The notes below the pieces were generated by a model. That model worked only from the letters and a program-made list of their open reading frames with translations, did not search any database and was not told where the DNA came from. A DNA stretch of 64,000 bases from Cryptomeria japonica (taxonomy: Eukaryota > Streptophyta > Pinopsida > Cupressales > Cupressaceae): NCBI RefSeq assembly GCF_030272615.1, contig NC_081407.1, positions 144,464,897 through 144,528,896 of the forward strand, read 5' to 3'. Shown here piece after piece: positions 44,747 to 55,817 of this stretch (its first letter is position 1; the number at the start of each line of letters is the position of its first letter). A program made the translations under genes and the position numbers.

Positions 44747-45122
44747 TATAACATGAGACTATTCATAATGGATCTTGATTATATTCCTAATTTAAAGGTT
44801 TTGTTTGAGTCATATTTGAATACTTGTAAGTAAACAAATAGTTATTTTAAAGCTATCACTTCTCCATTAATACTTCTATTGCATAAAAAACATAATTTAC
44901 TAAATGACCTATGAATTTAACTCTTGTACTCCACAAATGTATGGAAAAAAAATTAAAAATTTCTATAATTGACTTTCCACACCTTTTCGGCGTACCCATT
45001 GCACACCAAGGTGCAATTGTTACTAAATACTCAAATGATTTGTAAATGATTCCATACACAGAGAAAGCCTCAATTCATAGTGTTGTGGAGTGTAGTCTCA
45101 ATTCATAGGGTTATTACTAGCG
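44500..45122 (+). repeat. two decayed copies of RLP-upstream sequence around a CT repeat
   Basis: 44510-44670 and 44790-45000 both align with 40300-40510 and 62630-62840 ('ttgtaagtggatg', 'agctat.acttct', 'gagacctttgtgca'). 45040-45122 matches the RLP leader at 63350-63460 ('gcctcaattcatagtgttgtgg', twice). These are remnants of further RLP 5' regions. Confidence 0.6.
44679..44743. repeat. (CT)n microsatellite
   Basis: About 64 bp of pure TC within the RLP-upstream repeat. Confidence 0.95.
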
Positions 45123-45287
45123 CTTGGACGGAAAGGAGGTCTAATGTTTAAGTCGATATTAAGATATAGTTAAATCATATATTGGATGGTACAAATCGAA
45201 GTAATAGTGATGACAATTTATAGTACACAAATCAATAGCTGAGATCCTCCTCATAAGTCTCCTAGGATCCTTCATTTTACATTGTAA

Positions 45288-45318
45288 TGGGCCCACTTTG
45301 ACAATCAAACATTACAAC

Positions 45319-45406
<88 letters not shown>

Positions 45407-45522
45407 CCACTTTGACAATCAAACATTACAACACAAAAATCAATATATATATATATGGGCCCACTTTGACAATCAAACATTACAACACAAAAATCAATAT
45501 ATATATATATATATATATATAT
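45288..45522. repeat. compound (TA)n satellite with three copies of a 36-bp unit
   Basis: The phrase 'cccactttgacaatc' plus 'aaacattacaacac' occurs at 45291, 45406 and 45460. Each copy is followed by a TA run (45323-45402, 45442-45456, 45497-45522). Confidence 0.9.
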
Positions 45523-45617
45523 TTGTGTGTGTATGTATTGATCGCACTACAAGGTAGAATTATAAACATTAATTTATTGGATGTGTATGTGAAATACAAG
45601 GTAAATGTGTTGTTACT

Positions 45618-45793
45618 CTTCTCTTTCTCCAAACTTCACTCAAGATGAAGACATAAGTATAGAAGAACGAGATGAAGATGTATGGTAGGAAGTAGGAATT
45701 GGATTGAGCTTTGGCTTTGGGTTTGCAATTGTTATTGGAATATTATGTTTCATCAAAAAATGTAGTTTTAAATGCTTCAAAATCATGGACTAA
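45618..45793 (+). pseudogene. RLP C-terminal tail, copy B
   Basis: The frame reads DEDISIEERDEDVW, stop (TAG), EVGIGLSFGFAIVIGILCFI, KKCSFKCFKIMD, stop. It is an acidic juxtamembrane stretch, a membrane segment and a basic tail like copy A. The premature TAG stands where copy A has Trp (TGG). The same stop occurs in copy C, so it came before the duplication. Confidence 0.75.
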
Positions 45794-46829
45794 ATTATTT
45801 TCATTCTTGATAAAAATGTTCAAGGAATAATATTTTAGTAAAGATTTTCTTCCTCTTTCCATTCCCTTGAAAGAATCGCTCCTCTTATTATTGATTTTCT
45901 TATTATTTTTTATATTTTTTTTATTGATAGAAATTATAGTTTTAAATATCATATTAATAGTATAGATCTATGTATAAAATGCAATTACATAAATATTCAA
46001 AAGTAATTAAATTGTCTATTTTGAATTTATCTTTTCTTTCAGTTAAATTGTAGTAGTGAACATTATTCCACATTACTATCTATTATGGGACCATTATTTT
46101 TTAAATAATAGTATTGTGCACATAAACATAGACGCTTCATTAGTTATGCCATGGGGACAACAAATAAGTTTGATATACAATGCAAAGAAATTAAAATTGA
46201 AAAATTCAAGTAAAATTATTGACAATAATTAAAATGTTTACTTATCAATTAGACACATGAAATAAGAGATATGTACAACATTCAATTAATTACTTGGCAA
46301 TAATTAATTTATCTTTTTATCAACATAGATCATCAAAATTTGATAGTTTCAATCTCTTCTTGTTCTATAAGTTAGTAGATTTAGAGTAGTTAAATTATAG
46401 TGCTCCATATTTAATTTCCATATATTTATAAATGGTTTTTTATGTCCTTTATTATAAATCATCATGTTTTACACAAAATTTAGCTTCGAAACCTATGATG
46501 AGAGATGCTTATGAGTGTTATATTTTTTATAAACAACAAATTTACCTAAGACCTAATGTTTATGAAGTAACCACATATCTAGATTGGAGAATAAAGATAT
46601 TCAATATTCATTATGTTGAGGAAAATTATATACAGTAAAGTACTGTAATTATATAAGCCTCTTGGATGCATGAGTAAAGGATGAGACAATTTCAAGAGGA
46701 CACAAGCCTAGGAGATTGACTTCCTTAATGAGATCTTATAATTAATGGAAAATAGAAGTGATTTATCTTCTATTTTATCACTTGTAAATAATAGTATTAG
46801 TGGTGTATTTTCATTTCTATTGATGAAGG

Positions 46830-47120
46830 TCCGCATTTGGAAGTTTTAGATGCACCTCAAATAACAAGTTCATAGGTAATTTATTTCTGATTTTTGGCAA
46901 CCACTCATCAACATTGAAGGTGTTGAATCTAGAAAACAATCATTTCGAAGGTGAGATCAGGAGCATGGTTTGTCCTCAAACATTAAAATTAGGGCATAAT
47001 AGACTACAAGGGCCAATTCCACCATCGCTTCAAAAGTGTACCTCTTTGCAGATTCTAGATTTGGGATATAATAACATGCAAGGAAAAATCCCAAATAAAA
47101 TAGATAAGTTGATTGATATC
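46830..47120 (+). pseudogene. RLP leucine-rich repeats, copy B (before the gypsy insertion)
   Basis: The plus frame shows LRRs: LKVLNLENNHFEGEI, TLKLGHNRLQGPIPPSL, TSLQILDLGYNNMQGKIPNK. These match the plant extracellular consensus LxxLxLxxNxLxGxIP. The gypsy element at 47121 cuts the next repeat, which resumes at 53613. Confidence 0.82.
47116..47120. repeat. TSD of the gag-protease element, left copy (ATATC)
   Basis: ATATC is repeated at 53613-53617. The empty site is preserved in copy C (gattaatatccaaag, about 56099-56113). Confidence 0.9.
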
Positions 47121-48148
47121 TGTAGCATCCTAAAATTGTGACACTTGCAATTTCGACTGCATTTGGGTCTTCATGATGGCGGTGCAACGTTGAACCTGAA
47201 TGGAGACCCCGAAACTTGTTTACGACACCAAAAACTGCATTTTCTGCACCTTGGCCTGATCCCTCCTTGCACCCTGCTGTCCCAGGAGGTGGGACCATGG
47301 CGCCCAATGCCCTGGTCCCTGGCCCTATTTTGGGCCCGGCCTCTTTTGGGCATCGGGTCTTTAAGTTTGCAATTCAGGAAATAATGTTTCCTGGTCGGCC
47401 TAAGGTCAGAAAAATCAGTCTATCAGCCCTAATTGACAAGTATATAAACTACATTTCCTCTTCCAAAAAAGAGAGGAAGACATATGTGTGCAAAAGGCGG
47501 AAGCGATATTCAAACATTCAAAACATTTAAGCATTCAAGCATTCCTTCAAACAATTGAGCATTCTAAGTCTCCATTCAAGGCTAGGTGTTGCATTCAAGA
47601 CAAGGATTCAACCATTAAAGAGGAGATCACATACAACATACAACATACTACATACATTACACCTTCGCATGTAAGAATACAAACATTCTTACAACAAGGT
47701 ATGAATACTTGTTTACATTACAAACACTTACATTTACAACATTCTCATTTCTTGGTTAATTCCAAAACCGGGGTTTGACCTAAAGGCAAACCCCTAATCC
47801 CTAACCCCCCAATCGTCCTCTCTTTTCTATGTGTAGGTTGTAGGTATGCGGCTGTAATTGAAGATATGGAATCCTTGTGCAGAGACGAACAGATCCCCCT
47901 TCGTTTCGCGGATTTTTCAGAGGACCGTGTGCACGCCGGGCGCCATCGTCCCATCAACTTTCACTCAAATTTGTAGGACAGCATTGTCTCGACATTTTAC
48001 TGCTAATTCCAGGTCCACAGCTTCATCCCGTATCCCTATCTCTATTTATAAGCGAATCTTTCTTACTTTACATGCATTCCTAGTTCAATCATTCTATCTA
48101 CATTCTTTACAAAAGAGGGTATCCTTGATGTCTTAACCCTTGAAACTC
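47121..48148 (+). repeat. 5' LTR of the gag-protease element, 3'-truncated
   Basis: It starts TGTAGCATCC and matches the 3' LTR up to 'cccttgaaactc'. The final 170 bp present at 53443-53612 are missing, together with any PBS. It carries one copy of the 31-bp repeat that the 3' LTR has in three copies. A TATA-like 'tatataaac' lies near 47440. Confidence 0.85.
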
Positions 48149-49234
48149 TATAATCATTCTATAATCATTCTATGCATGAGTTTTACAACAATAAGCCCTA
48201 CTTACACTATTCCCGTTAGACGAAGCCATAGAATTAAGTCTTTCCAAGGTTTAATTACTGAGGAGATGGAACCTAATTTGAATGGCCTTTTTAACGAGGA
48301 CATGGGTAATTCCTCTAATCCTCTTAATGATGAAGAAGCTCTCCATGAGGTTTCTGTAGAACAACTTTCGAAATTGGATAACCAATTTGATGATTTTCGA
48401 CAATGGATGTCTCAAGAATACCCCGATAGCGAAGCTCTTTCATTAATTGAGGGTCTAAAACGTATGGTTCAAAGTGATAAGAATGGAATTGATATTTTGC
48501 GTGGTATTGCACACATTGTGGATTCGAATGTGATGCCTATGAAGAGTTGTGCTGAAACTTTAGGTTATACACAACCTCCTACTCAAGTCAATCATTCTAT
48601 TCCTTTGACAACTCCTATTGCTAGTATACCTACTTTTACATCAAACATAATGACTACTTCAATACAAGACATTCCAAGTATGATCACTAGTCATGGGGGC
48701 AATCCCTCTTCTTCAATCAACCCTCTTCCTTCATTCAATCCAACTTCTTCATTCATTCCTTCAATAAGTGTTCCTATTATATCTCCACAAATGAACATGA
48801 CACAAGGGGGCAATTCATTTAACCATTCCATTCCTCCTTGTAGTGTTCCTCCTTTCCAATCATCTCCTATGACTAACTATCATAGTGTCCCACCACCTTA
48901 CTCTCAATCAATACCTTCTTTCAATAACATAATACCTCCATCACAATCTAACACATATAATATGAACTCTTCGACTGAAGTGACCATTAACAATCTTGCA
49001 CAAACTGTCTCTTCTTTGTAGCAACAAATTGACTCTATGAATCAATCTAAGACTAGTATGCCCACATTTGATGTTGCGAGCCCACTTTCTCTTGACATTG
49101 TTCGAGCTATCCCCCCTAAACATGTTGAAATTCCGCATTTGGAGCTTTATAATGGTAAGGGTGATCCTCTAACACATGTACCGATTTTGCTTATGACCAA
49201 AGGTTGCTTGCAAAACTGTTTACTAGAACATTAA
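48140..49234 (+). pseudogene. gag N-terminal part of the gag-protease element
   Basis: The frame from about 48140 is Ser/Pro/Thr/Asn-rich (repeated SIPSF- and PPSQS-like runs), with an acidic front (EEMEPNLNGLFNEDMG). A TAG at 49019-49021 interrupts it. It then continues in frame to 49234, where PHLELYNGKGDPLTHV marks the capsid start. A frameshift near 49180 joins it to the next frame. Confidence 0.75.
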
Positions 49235-51228
49235 GAGATAAAGCCCTACAATGGTATTGCTCATTGCCTTCTTATTCTATTACTTCTTTCGAACAACTTG
49301 CAAATGCTTTTATTCAACAATTTCAAAACAATATAAGTCCTAAAGTTACTTTGATTGATTTAATGCATTGTAAACAAGGTGTTAAAGAAAAAGTGATTGA
49401 TTTCATTGGTAGATATAAGCATTTGTATGCTCAAATTTCTTTTCCAGTACCTGACAATGATATTCAAAGAATCTTTATTTCTAATTTACAAAAAGATATT
49501 AGAGAAAAACTTCTGTTTTCTGAGTTTACTTCTTTCCAACAGTTGTGCGCAACTCTTCACAATTATCAACTGACTGTGAGTCAAATGGAACAAGCAAATC
49601 CTATGGCTCCGAGTGATAAGGGTGATAGTAGTCAACAACCATTTGGGAAGTTTAAACCGAACAGAGAGTCCATTAAATTCAATGAAAACATCATCAACAA
49701 CAATGTGAATGCAGCATCAGGTGTGCCTCCTATTTCTAAGTTTTTCAAGAAAGAAATAAAGTTTACTCCTTTGAATGAATCATTGCATAGTATTATGAAT
49801 AAGTTATTGGAACAAAATGTGCTTACTCTCCCTCCTATAAGGCAAATAGATCCTGCAAAGATTAATTCACCCTATTTTGATAACAAATCTTTTTGTCAAT
49901 TTCATCGTCAACCTGGGCATGATACTGAAAAATGTTTTGCTTTAAAGGGTAAAATTCAAGATTTGATTGATAATAATACTATCTCTTTTTCTGGTGTGAA
50001 TGATAAAGGCAACACATCTGTAGCTCCTCCTAACCAAAATCTTCAGATTTTTACTGATCTATTACCTTCTCATACCTCTAATGTGGTTGAGACTAATGAT
50101 TCCTCTTTCTCGCCTGATAGTCTTGTGTCTATGACTCTAAATGTGATTAACTTTGTGGAACAACAGAAAATTCCTAAAGAACCTTCCATCACCTTTGATT
50201 CCAGTGAAACTATCAGGGCACCTGATGGTCCTTTATATATAGTTGCAAAAGTCAAGAATACACCTTGCCGTGGAGTGCTTATTGATCCTTCTTGTATGGT
50301 TAATATCATTACTGAAGAATTTCTTTTTACTTTGCAATCGAATCAAGTGATCTATGACGAAACAAATGTGGTTGTGAAATTATTTGATGCATTTTCTTCT
50401 CCTGCAATTGGTTCTATTACATTACCTATTGAGGTCCATAACAAACCCCTTGATATGAGCTTTGCTATTATTCCATCATCCGAACAATTTCGTGTGAAGC
50501 TAGGCTATCCTTGGCTATCTTCCATGAAAGCTATTGCTTCTCCTATTCACAAGTGTTTGAAATTTCCCCATAATGGTGAAGTTGTTACTGTCAACCATAG
50601 CCTCTTTAAACCAGCTGAAAGAACTTCTAGCGTTCCTATTGATTACTTTTGGCCTAAACAATTCCAATCTCTTCCTCCGCGAAGTGATCATCTTTTTAAA
50701 TCTTATCAAAAGTGGAAAAAAGATATGATCCTATCTCTAAGCGAACCTAGAACACCTAAGCTTGATATTCCTATCATTCTTGAGAAGGAAGTTCTTCCTT
50801 TGAAAGATAAAAATAATGTCTTTCCTCAAGAAGATTCCCAACCCATCCCTATGAATGTGACTATGCCTATATCTAATAAACTTCCTAAAAGTAGACCTAT
50901 ACCTCCTCATCATGATGGACTTGGTCTTCTTCCTAAACCAAATATTCCTCCTTTATATGGAGTAGTTCCTCCTCCTTCCTCTTATGGAGAGAAGAGACCT
51001 TCCTCTTCTCCTATTATTCAACCTAAGAGACCACAACCTAAACACCCAAGTGATAAGGATGAGAACATTCCTCCTCCTCAATCTTCTCAACTTCCTACTA
51101 AGACTAGACGAAATCATTCTGCACGTGAACGCCGACGAAAGCGTCGTCTTAGAGCTCAGGCAGCTACTTCTCAAACTTTGCAATCCCCAAAAACACCTTC
51201 AGCCAGTATTATTCCATTTTCTCCTTAG
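49204..51228 (+). pseudogene. gag capsid, zinc knuckle and protease-like region
   Basis: A 674-codon open stretch. Residues 1-140 complete the capsid (LRDKALQWYCSLPSYSITSF, FIQQFQNNISPKVTLIDLMH). Residues 235-248 form the knuckle CQFHRQPGHDTEKC. Residues 355-370 hold GVLIDPSCMVNIITEEFL, where a retropepsin has D-S/T-G or D-G-G, so the Gly at the active site is missing. Then come LGYPWLSSM and IHKCLKFPHNG, the post-protease motif also present in the 28-39 kb element. The last 150 residues are Pro/Lys/Arg-rich. An in-frame TAG at 51226 separates it from a further open tail. Confidence 0.82.
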
Positions 51229-51603
51229 CCGAAGATTGAGCCGAAATCTCCTAAACATAAGATACATGATGGTCTTGATCCTGTACGAGTTAAAGATCCT
51301 ATTTTTATAAATCTTGATGATGATATAGATGAAAATGTTATTCATGATGAAAATGTTACTCCTCTCCATTCTGATAGTGAATATGAATATGTTGATGTTG
51401 ATAACCATTTATCTAACGAATTTTCTAAAGCACTTATCCTAGCTCCTAGACAAGAACAACGTGGCTCGGAACATGAACATAGCCCTTGTTTGGATCTTGT
51501 GATAGCTCCATCTGCTGTGTTGGATCTTCCTCCTCTAGCGTGTTTCCTACCTTCCCGAAATATTGATCAGCAAGATCGGGGGGTAGATGACGTGCTAGAC
51601 TAG
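51229..51603 (+). pseudogene. C-terminal tail of the gag-protease frame, after a stop
   Basis: The same frame stays open for about 124 codons after the TAG at 51226 and ends in a TAG at 51601. It is acidic (FINLDDDIDENVIHDEN) and ends NIDQQDRGVDDVLD. It is probably the original C-terminus before the stop arose. Confidence 0.6.
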
Positions 51604-52337
51604 TTTCATTAGCATAGTAGACTCTCTCCTCCTCTCTTGATCTCTTTTGTTACATCTTCTATGTGTTATTCTTATTCTTCTATTTGTTGTCCTTAGTGTT
51701 GTCTACTTGAGGACGATGCAAAGCATTGAGATCTCTTTTGGTCTCTCTCATGTTGACTCAAAAGACACATGTGTTCCCTTCTTCTAGGTGACCTTCCTTG
51801 ATTGGGGAATGAAGAACAATTATGCATACATACATATGATATACATGAATTATCATACAGCATACTGACCCTGAAGAAAGCGAAGTCACCTTGTGCTTTG
51901 TGTTTTGTGTCTATTATCCTTGGGCTTATCTCACACTTGGGGGCTAAATCCTTGTGATAACGTGCTCCTTTCTCATTTCTTATATGTCTCACTACCTTAA
52001 AGCAATCACCCTCGGTGAGGCATGTGTGATCGCTTTAACGTAGGGGGGCATACATCCCGTTCATATCTTTTCAAGATACTTGAAAATTTCTTGACAAATT
52101 TAGCTTTGCCTTGAAAATTTTTGATATCTTTCTTGCATGACTCATAGTGAGGGAACCTTACTACTGACAGTCATGGTTCTCCCTCATGATCTTCCCTTTT
52201 ACTTTGTCAATCGAAGTCGTAAGAGCCTTAGTCCACTGCGGGCTTGGTGTATCTTGCCTCCTTGACGTGGTGAAAGTCTCTCAATGTTGTTTCCTTGTAC
52301 TTTACCGGAAGTATGAGCGTACGCTTATACTCCCGCT
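51604..52337 (+). other. 3' untranslated part of the gag-protease element
   Basis: No coding sequence. At 51935-51949 'acttgggggctaaat' resembles the true PPT at 52338-52352 and may be a second, internal polypurine tract. Confidence 0.55.
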
Positions 52338-52352
52338 AAAGTGGGGGCTAAA
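52338..52352 (+). other. polypurine tract of the gag-protease element
   Basis: AAAGTGGGGGCTAAA directly precedes the 3' LTR start TGTAGCGTCC. Confidence 0.8.
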
Positions 52353-53612
52353 TGTAGCGTCCTAAAATTGCAACACTTGCAATTTCGACTGCATTTGGTT
52401 CTTCACGATGGCGGCGCAATGTTGAACTTGAATGGAGACCCCGAAACCTGTTTACGACACCAAAAACTGCATTTTTTGCACCTTGGCCTGATCCCTCCTT
52501 GCACCTTGCTGTCCCGAGAGGTGGGACCATGGCGCCCAGCACCCTGGTCCTTCAGGACCATGGCACCCAGCACCCTGGTCCCCCAGGACCATGGCACCTA
52601 GCGCCCTGGTCCCTGGCCCTATTTTGGGCCCGACCTCTTTTGGGCATCGGGTCTTTAAGTTTGCAATTCGGGAAATAATGTTTCCTGGTCGGCCTAAGGT
52701 CAGAAAAATCAGTCTATCAGCCCTAATTGACAAGTATATAAACTACATTTCCTCTTCCAAAAAAGAGAGGAAGACATATGTGTGCAAAAGGCAGAAGCGA
52801 TATTCAAACATTCAAAACATTCAAGCATTCAAGCATTCCTTCAAACAATTGAGCATTCTAAGTCTCCATTCAAGGCTAGGTGTTGCATTCAAGACAAGGA
52901 TTCAACCATTGAAGAGGAGATCACATACAACATACAACATACTACATACATTACACCTTCGCATGTAAGAATACAAACATTCTTACAACAAGGTATCAGT
53001 ACTTGTTTACATTACAAACACTTACATTTACAACATTCTCATTTCTTGGTTAATTCCAAAACCGGGGTTTGACCTAAAGGCAAACCCCTAATCCCTAACC
53101 CCCCAATCATCCTCTCTTTTCTGTGTGTAGGTTGCAGGTACGTGGCTGTAATTGAAGATCTGGAATCCTTGTGCAGAGACGAACAGATCCCCCTTCGTTT
53201 CGCGGATTTTTCGGAGGACCGTGTGCACGCCGGGCGCCATCGTCCCATCAACTTTCGTTCAAATTTGCAGGACAGCACCGTCTTGACATTTTACTGCTAA
53301 TTCCAGGTCCGCAGCTTCATCCCATATCCCTATCTCTATTTATAAGCGAATCTTTCTTACTTTACATGCATTCCTAGTTCAATCATTCTATCTACATTCT
53401 TTACAAAAGAGGGTATCCTTGATGTCTTAACCCTTGAAACTCATTTAGAATCCAATCTTGCATTGCATGGGATTGGATCTTGTGGGTTTCAACCCCTCTT
53501 TTGAATGTAAAGTCTCCCCTAAGTGAAAACCATCAACCCTAGTGACTCTCCCTTCTCTCTCCTTGGAGTTGGGGAGGGGAGAACAACTAGGGTTCGATTT
53601 TTCTGCTTTACA
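52353..53612 (+). repeat. 3' LTR of the gag-protease element
   Basis: 1,260 bp, TGTAGCGTCC to ..CTGCTTTACA, followed by the ATATC TSD. It contains three copies of a 31-bp unit at 52526-52617 and the 170-bp end that is absent from the 5' LTR. Confidence 0.88.
52526..52617. repeat. 31-bp minisatellite in the 3' LTR, three units
   Basis: Units begin ACCATGGC at 52526, 52557 and 52588. The 5' LTR has one unit (from 47294). This two-unit difference accounts exactly for the 62-bp length difference between the shared parts of the LTRs. Confidence 0.85.
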
Positions 53613-54390
53613 ATATCCAAAGTTTATTACCAAGATTTCATAAATTCAAGGGTGTAATACCATTACTATTGATAAAGCTACAACATCTCGAAGTATTAAT
53701 TTTCTCAAATAATTTATTTATTTTTTGAGTTATTCCAAGTAGTTTGAGTAACTTGAAAGCAATGAAATATCAAATAGAAAACTCATATGTCCTTCAATAT
53801 TCAAATTATAACATAATATCTTATTTAATAAAATGGAAGTAGTTAAAAAAGGCTAATTTCTAGAGTATGCAAAATCTTTGGCAATGGCTTGATGTCTTGA
53901 TCTCTCTGATATAAACTTCTCAGGTGATATTACTCAAGAAATAAGAGTTCTCATCACAGGGGCTTCACTGGCTAGGTAATATTATATCACATCTATTCAT
54001 ATTGGGGGGTTTAATATCCCAAAAATGAGGGTGCAATATATTGCCTATCGGTGAAAAAAGGGGGATTTTTAATTCCGGTTAATAAAAAATACAATATTGG
54101 GTTAAAAAGGGGGGCCTTTAATTCGAGCTGTGTATTGGGAGGGGGTGACAAAAAAGGAGTTCAGGGCAATATTTTTTGAAAAGGGGAATTCTTTAGTATG
54201 CCATTAACTCACGTGTTGTAACCTAGGTTCACTAAGTGAAGCCCTTGTGGCTCTCATTAGGCTAAATTCTTTTAATTTATCAAGAAATCATCTCAGTGGG
54301 AAAATTCCTACTTCTTTGGGAAATCTTGTGAAATTAGAAGCACTTGATGTTTCAAGGAACAATATTATTGAAGATATTTGTATATAATTA
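53613..54390 (+). pseudogene. RLP leucine-rich repeats, copy B (after the gypsy insertion)
   Basis: It resumes the repeat cut at 47120: 'KFKGVIPLLLIKLQHLEVL', then a VIPSSLSNLKAMKYQIENSY-like region that in RLPs separates the main LRR block from the last repeats. The last repeats (NLSRNHLSGKIPTSLGNLVK, LEALDVSRNNIIEDI) lie at 54258-54390, beyond the MITE at 53955-54249. Stops and frameshifts are present. Confidence 0.75.
53955..54249. mobile_element. hAT-type MITE in RLP copy B
   Basis: 295 bp with terminal inverted repeats CACAGGGGCTTCACT and CACAAGGGCTTCACT, flanked by 8-bp GTTCTCAT/GCTCTCAT (one change). The 8-bp TSD and CA-GGG-type ends point to hAT. It is G-rich inside (runs of GGGGG). 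Copy A lacks it at the same place. Confidence 0.82.
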
Positions 54391-54448
54391 CAAATTGTCA
54401 CATTTTTCTTTTTTCAGATTGTTAAATTTTAAAGCCATTTCAACATTG

Positions 54449-54606
54449 TAGCATCCTAAAATTACAACTCCTTTCAATTTCAATCGCATTGGGTCCTTAC
54501 CTTAGTGTTTGTGCCCCTTGTCCTTCTTGGGACCTAATTATGCCCATGCCCCTTCCATATTGCATCACTTTTTGACATTTTACATGCATTTACCATTTGA
54601 TCCTTT
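54449..54606 (+). repeat. LTR relic at the end of unit B
   Basis: It starts TGTAGCATCCTAAAATTACA, like the LTR at 47121, then follows a diverged relative ('cgcattgggtccttaccttag'). The unit B/C junction at 54606 cuts it. The same relic continues uncut at 56931-57700. Confidence 0.7.
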
Positions 54607-54782
54607 CTTCTCTTTCTCCAAACTTCACTCAAGATGAATACGTAAGTATAGAAGAGCGAGATGAAGACGTATGGTAGGAAGTAGGAACTGGATTGAGCTT
54701 TGGCTTTGGGTTTGCAATTGTTATTGGAATATTATGTTTCATCAAACAATGTAGTTTTAAATGCTTCAAAATCATGGACTAA
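54607..54782 (+). pseudogene. RLP C-terminal tail, copy C
   Basis: Same structure as copy B (acidic stretch, TAG at the Trp position, membrane segment, KIMD end). It is too short to be a gene by itself. Confidence 0.75.
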
Positions 54783-55817
54783 ATTATTTTCATTCTTGAT
54801 AAAAAAATTCAAGGAATAATATTTTAGTAAAGATTTTCTTCCTCTTTCCATTCCCTTGAAAGAATCGCTCCTCTTATTATTGATTTTCTTATTATTTTTA
54901 TATTTTTTTATTGATAGAAATTATAGTTTTAAATATCATATTAATAGTATAGATCTATGTATAACGTGCAATTACATAAATATTCAAAAGTAATTAAATT
55001 GTCTATTTTGAATTTATGTTTTCTTTCAATTAAATTGTAGTAGTGAACATTATTCCACATTAATATCTATTATGGGACCATTGTTTTTTAAATAATAGTA
55101 TTGTGCACATAAACATAGACTCTTCATTAGTTATGCCATGGGGACAACAAATAAGTTTGATATACAATGCAAAGAAATTAAAATTGAAAAATTCAAGTAA
55201 AATTATTGACAATAATTAAAATATTTACTTATCAATTAGACACATGAAATAAGAGATACGTACAACATTCAATTAATTACTTCACAATAATTAATTTATC
55301 TTTTTTATCAACATAGATCATCAAAATTTGATAGTTTCAATATCTTCTTGTTCTATAAGTTAGTAGATTTAGAGTAGTTAAATTATAGTGCTCCATATTT
55401 AATTTCCATATATTTATAAATGCTTTTTTATGTCCTTAATTATAAATCAACATGTTTTACACAAAATTTAGCTTCGAAACCTATGATGAGAGAAGCTTAT
55501 GAGTGTTATATTTTTTATAAACAACAAATTTACCTAAGACCTAATGTTTATGAAGTAACCAGATATCTAGATTGGAGAATAAAGATATTCAATATTCATT
55601 ATGTTAAGGAAAATTATATACAGTAAAGTACTATAATTATATAAGCCTCTTGGATGCATGAGTAAAGGATGAGACAATTTCAAGAGGACACAAGCCTAGG
55701 AGATTGAATTCCTTAATGAGATCTTATAATTAATGGAAAATAGAAGTGATTTATCTTCTATTTTATCACTTGTAAATAATAGTATTAGTGGTGTATTTTC
55801 ATTTTTATTTATGAAGG

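Larger units (their letters stand above)
47121..53612 (+). mobile_element. non-autonomous gypsy element encoding only gag-protease
   Basis: A 6.5-kb plus-strand element between ATATC repeats, inserted in RLP copy B. It has a 1.26-kb 3' LTR, a 5' LTR lacking its last 170 bp and the PBS, a PPT, and one gag-protease reading frame. There is no RT, RNase H or integrase. The gag knuckle (C-x2-H-x4-H-x4-C) and overall gag resemble the Tat-like element at 28-39 kb, so the two are probably the same broad lineage. LTRs differ at roughly 3-4% of shared positions by eye, so it is older than the 28-39 kb element. Confidence 0.87.
45618..54606 (+). repeat. tandem duplication unit B of an RLP pseudogene region
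   Basis: It aligns collinearly with unit C (54607-57063) once the gypsy element at 47121-53612 is removed, giving about 2.49 kb against 2.46 kb. Both units start at 'cttctctttctcc' (RLP tail) and end inside the same LTR relic at 'tttgatcctt'. Confidence 0.85.

Noticed and set aside
45277-45648. Tyr/Ile-rich ORFs on both strands
   Set aside because: Translation of the TA repeat.
46432-46638. 68-codon ORF kept in both duplicated units (also 55420-55626)
   Set aside because: The two copies differ at six bases by eye and all six change the amino acid. There is no sign of protein-level constraint; it is open by chance after a recent duplication.
49204-51228. Large single-exon host gene
   Set aside because: Capsid, zinc knuckle and protease-like motifs, with flanking LTRs and a PPT, show it is retroelement gag-protease.
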